Part shown: in pieces, positions 62,335 to 64,000 of the stretch
How positions within the stretch are numbered: position 1 is the first letter of the stretch
Layout: each line of letters begins with the position of its first letter
Source: Phycisphaerae bacterium RAS1
Lineage (GTDB): Bacteria > Planctomycetota > Phycisphaerae > UBA1845 > Fen-1342
Reading direction: 5' to 3'
Assembly: GCA_007859745.1 (NCBI GenBank)
Contig: SMLU01000001.1
Span: forward strand, 558,001-622,000
DNA: 64,000 bases
Notes under the pieces: generated by a model
Told to the model about the DNA's origin: nothing
The model's database searches: none
What the model saw: the letters and a program-made list of their open reading frames with translations, nothing else
Position numbers and translations under genes: made by a program

Positions 62335-63864
62335 ATGGCCGCTGTCTATCAGCCTTGGCCGCAGCGCCCAGCCAAGCGGTTTTCCGGCTTCTCGGCCGGC
62401 ATCGCCGACATGGCGCTCGCGCTGTATCGCGCGACGGCGCCGCTCGTGCAGCGCTTCGCCGCGGGAATTCTGGCGGCCGCGACCATCGCTGCCTGCCTGC
62501 TGGCGTGGGCCGTCGCGCTGCTGTTCCGAGCGGTTGCGGATGTGCAGGGACACGCCGGATGGGGTCAGAGCGGCGGGGCATCATGGCTGACGCTTGACGC
62601 CGTTCGCGACGGTCTGGCGAAGTCCGGATGGAGTCTGCCCGCGCCGCTGGTGTGGTTGTTCCAATCGCTGCTGCTGCGCGACGTGGTCGGCATCACCGCC
62701 GTGATCGGATTTGTGTCCGTGCTGGCGATGTACGCCATCTGGTGGGAGCGCAAAGTCGCCGGGCATATTCAGTCTCGGCTCGGGCCGATGAGGGTCGGCG
62801 GCTGGCATGGCTGGTCGCAGTCGTTGGCGGACGGCGTCAAGCTGATCGCCAAGGAAGACCTCGTCCCGGACAAGGCCGACCGGCTTCTGTTCCGTCTCGC
62901 GCCCTACCTGTCGTTCGTGCCGGCGCTGCTCGCGTTTGTGAGCCTGCCCTTCGGCGTGTCGTGGGTCTTTCGCGACCTTGATGTCGGTCTCTTGATGATT
63001 CTCGCGGTTCTGGGGCTTGAGATTCATGGCGTGCTGCTGGCGGGGTGGGCGAGCAACAACAAGTGGAGCGTCTACGGGGCGATCCGCGAAGCGTGCCAGG
63101 TCGTCAGCTATGAAATCCCGATGGGGCTGACGCTGCTGGTGCCGGTGATGGTGGTCGGCTCGCTGCGATTCAATGACATCGCGGCGCACCAGGCCGGCGG
63201 GTGGTTCAACTGGCTGGCGTGGCACAGTCCGTGGACATTCATGGCGACGTTCATCTATTTCATCGCGTCGCTGGCCTCCTGCAAGCGGGCGCCGTTTGAT
63301 CTGCCCGAGGCGGAGAGTGAGCTCGTCGCCGGCTTTCACACCGAGTACAGCGGCTTCCGCTGGTCGCTGTTCTTCTTCGCCGAATACGCGTCGATGTTTG
63401 TTGTCAGCGGGGTTTTGGTGATCCTGTTCCTGGGCGGTTGGGACGCACCCTGGGCCGGCGGACGGCTGGCGCCGGCGGCGAGCGGTTCGCTCGGGCGGCA
63501 ATTCATCGACGGAATCTTCCTCAGCGGGCCGATCTGGTTCGTGCTCAAGTGCATGTTCCTCGTCTACGTGCAGATGTGGCTGCGCTGGACGCTGCCGCGG
63601 CTGCGCATCGACCAGGTGCTCTACTCGTGTGTGCAGGTGATTCTGCCGCTGACGCTCGTCGTTCTGCTGGGCTGCATGTTCTGGGAACTGGGACTGCCGC
63701 GGAGCCGCGTGTTCGCCGGGTTCGCGTGGGGTATCAGCGTTGTACTCGCGATCATCGGGCTGTGCGGCGCGATCGGCGTGCTGGCGCTGGCCTTCGCCGG
63801 GTTCAGCCGTGCGCGGCAACTGGTCGGGACGCTGGCGGTGTCCAAGCCGCTGGCGGGAGGATAG
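62335..63864 (+). CDS. nuoH: NADH-quinone oxidoreductase subunit H
   Basis: 509 residues, well above the usual 320-400. It is the membrane subunit that lines the quinone site of complex I. Motifs are YAIWWERKVAGHIQSRLGPMRVG, WSQSLADGVKLIAKEDLVPDKAD, NKWSVYGAIREACQVVSYEIPMG and CKRAPFDLPEAESELVAGFHTEYSG, all well conserved. The first 110 residues form an extra N-terminal extension with one or two helices, and the C-terminal part is also longer. The following gene appears to encode another Nuo subunit. Confidence 0.95.
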   Translation: MAAVYQPWPQRPAKRFSGFSAGIADMALALYRATAPLVQRFAAGILAAATIAACLLAWAVALLFRAVADVQGHAGWGQSGGASWLTLDAVRDGLAKSGWSLPAPLVWLFQSLLLRDVVGITAVIGFVSVLAMYAIWWERKVAGHIQSRLGPMRVGGWHGWSQSLADGVKLIAKEDLVPDKADRLLFRLAPYLSFVPALLAFVSLPFGVSWVFRDLDVGLLMILAVLGLEIHGVLLAGWASNNKWSVYGAIREACQVVSYEIPMGLTLLVPVMVVGSLRFNDIAAHQAGGWFNWLAWHSPWTFMATFIYFIASLASCKRAPFDLPEAESELVAGFHTEYSGFRWSLFFFAEYASMFVVSGVLVILFLGGWDAPWAGGRLAPAASGSLGRQFIDGIFLSGPIWFVLKCMFLVYVQMWLRWTLPRLRIDQVLYSCVQVILPLTLVVLLGCMFWELGLPRSRVFAGFAWGISVVLAIIGLCGAIGVLALAFAGFSRARQLVGTLAVSKPLAGG

Positions 63865-63869
63865 CGGGC

Positions 63870-64000
63870 GTGTCGGATGTGCGGACATTGCTGCGGATCG
63901 GCGCGGCGACGGCGGTTGTGCTCGCGCTAATCTGTGCGCTGGCGCTGCTGTCGGCGCACCCGCTCGAAACATTCGGTTTCTACTTCTTCGCGGCGCTGAC
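63870..64000 (+). CDS. NADH-quinone oxidoreductase subunit J-like, partial
   Basis: GTG 63870 starts a frame, with GGGAGG 9 bp upstream, that runs off the window after 43 codons. It reads VSDVRTLLRIGAATAVV, a hydrophobic stretch, then HPLETFGFYFFAALT. The FYFFAALT motif matches the start of the first transmembrane helix of NuoJ. NuoI would usually precede NuoJ, but it is not between nuoH and this gene. The call rests on a short segment. Confidence 0.6.
   Translation, partial: MSDVRTLLRIGAATAVVLALICALALLSAHPLETFGFYFFAAL

Noticed and set aside
1-64000. tRNA or rRNA genes
   Set aside because: No cloverleaf-like segment with a T-loop and acceptor pairing, and no rRNA-like stretch, was recognised by reading; a tRNA scan would be decisive.

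Overview
The window looks like a chromosomal piece of a GC-rich, Gram-negative planctomycete (Planctomycetota, perhaps a Phycisphaerae-like lineage). The evidence is a secreted protein ending in a dockerin repeat, a short histone H1/Hc1-like protein, a Ser/Thr kinase with TPRs next to an ECF-type sigma factor, STAS/HATPase partner-switching proteins, an exosortase, LptF/LptG/LolA-like envelope genes, and intergenic DNA full of palindromic repeats. The assignment is inferred from gene content; no rRNA or tRNA gene was seen.

Layout. 1-5.2 kb (minus strand): a partial bi-domain oxidoreductase, then the type VI tube and sheath genes hcp, tssC and tssB. 5.5-7.8 kb (minus): rsmH coupled to a STAS / RsbW-like kinase / STAS module. 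8-19 kb: a transposase remnant, a PhnD-like lipoprotein, threonine synthase, a kinase-TPR protein with a sigma factor, the dockerin protein, the histone-like protein, a FabZ-like dehydratase, a cyclodeaminase-family protein, a BamE-like protein and PdxH. 19.2-40.9 kb (plus): one large exopolysaccharide locus holding a tyrosine autokinase/Wzz, a polyprenyl-P sugar transferase, exosortase and EpsI, a WecG/TagA-type transferase, a Wzx-like flippase, a Wzy-like polymerase, several glycosyltransferases and nucleotide-sugar genes. 41-52 kb: FAH-family hydrolase, two GT39-like membrane proteins, M28 peptidase, BI-1 protein, PHP protein, FHA protein, STAS protein. 51.5-58.4 kb: AP-superfamily protein, glutamate dehydrogenase, LptF, LptG, LolA-like protein. 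58.5-64 kb: purH with a large in-frame insertion, BtpA-family protein, nuoH and the start of a probable nuoJ.

The most unusual locus is purH (58548-61103). Its reading frame is open from end to end but carries an IS200-like REP-associated tyrosine transposase (RAYT) domain of about 235 codons. That domain is bounded by an inverted repeat of 68 bp per arm with one mismatch (55 bp perfect). The transposase has an intact HVH motif and a candidate catalytic Tyr but no ATG or GTG of its own before the HVH motif. A second, short in-frame insertion built from 7-bp repeats lies near the 3' end of the same gene.

At least eight families of palindromic or tandem repeats fill the intergenic spaces. Several lie exactly between convergent genes, and some have become the C-terminal codons of glycosyltransferases.
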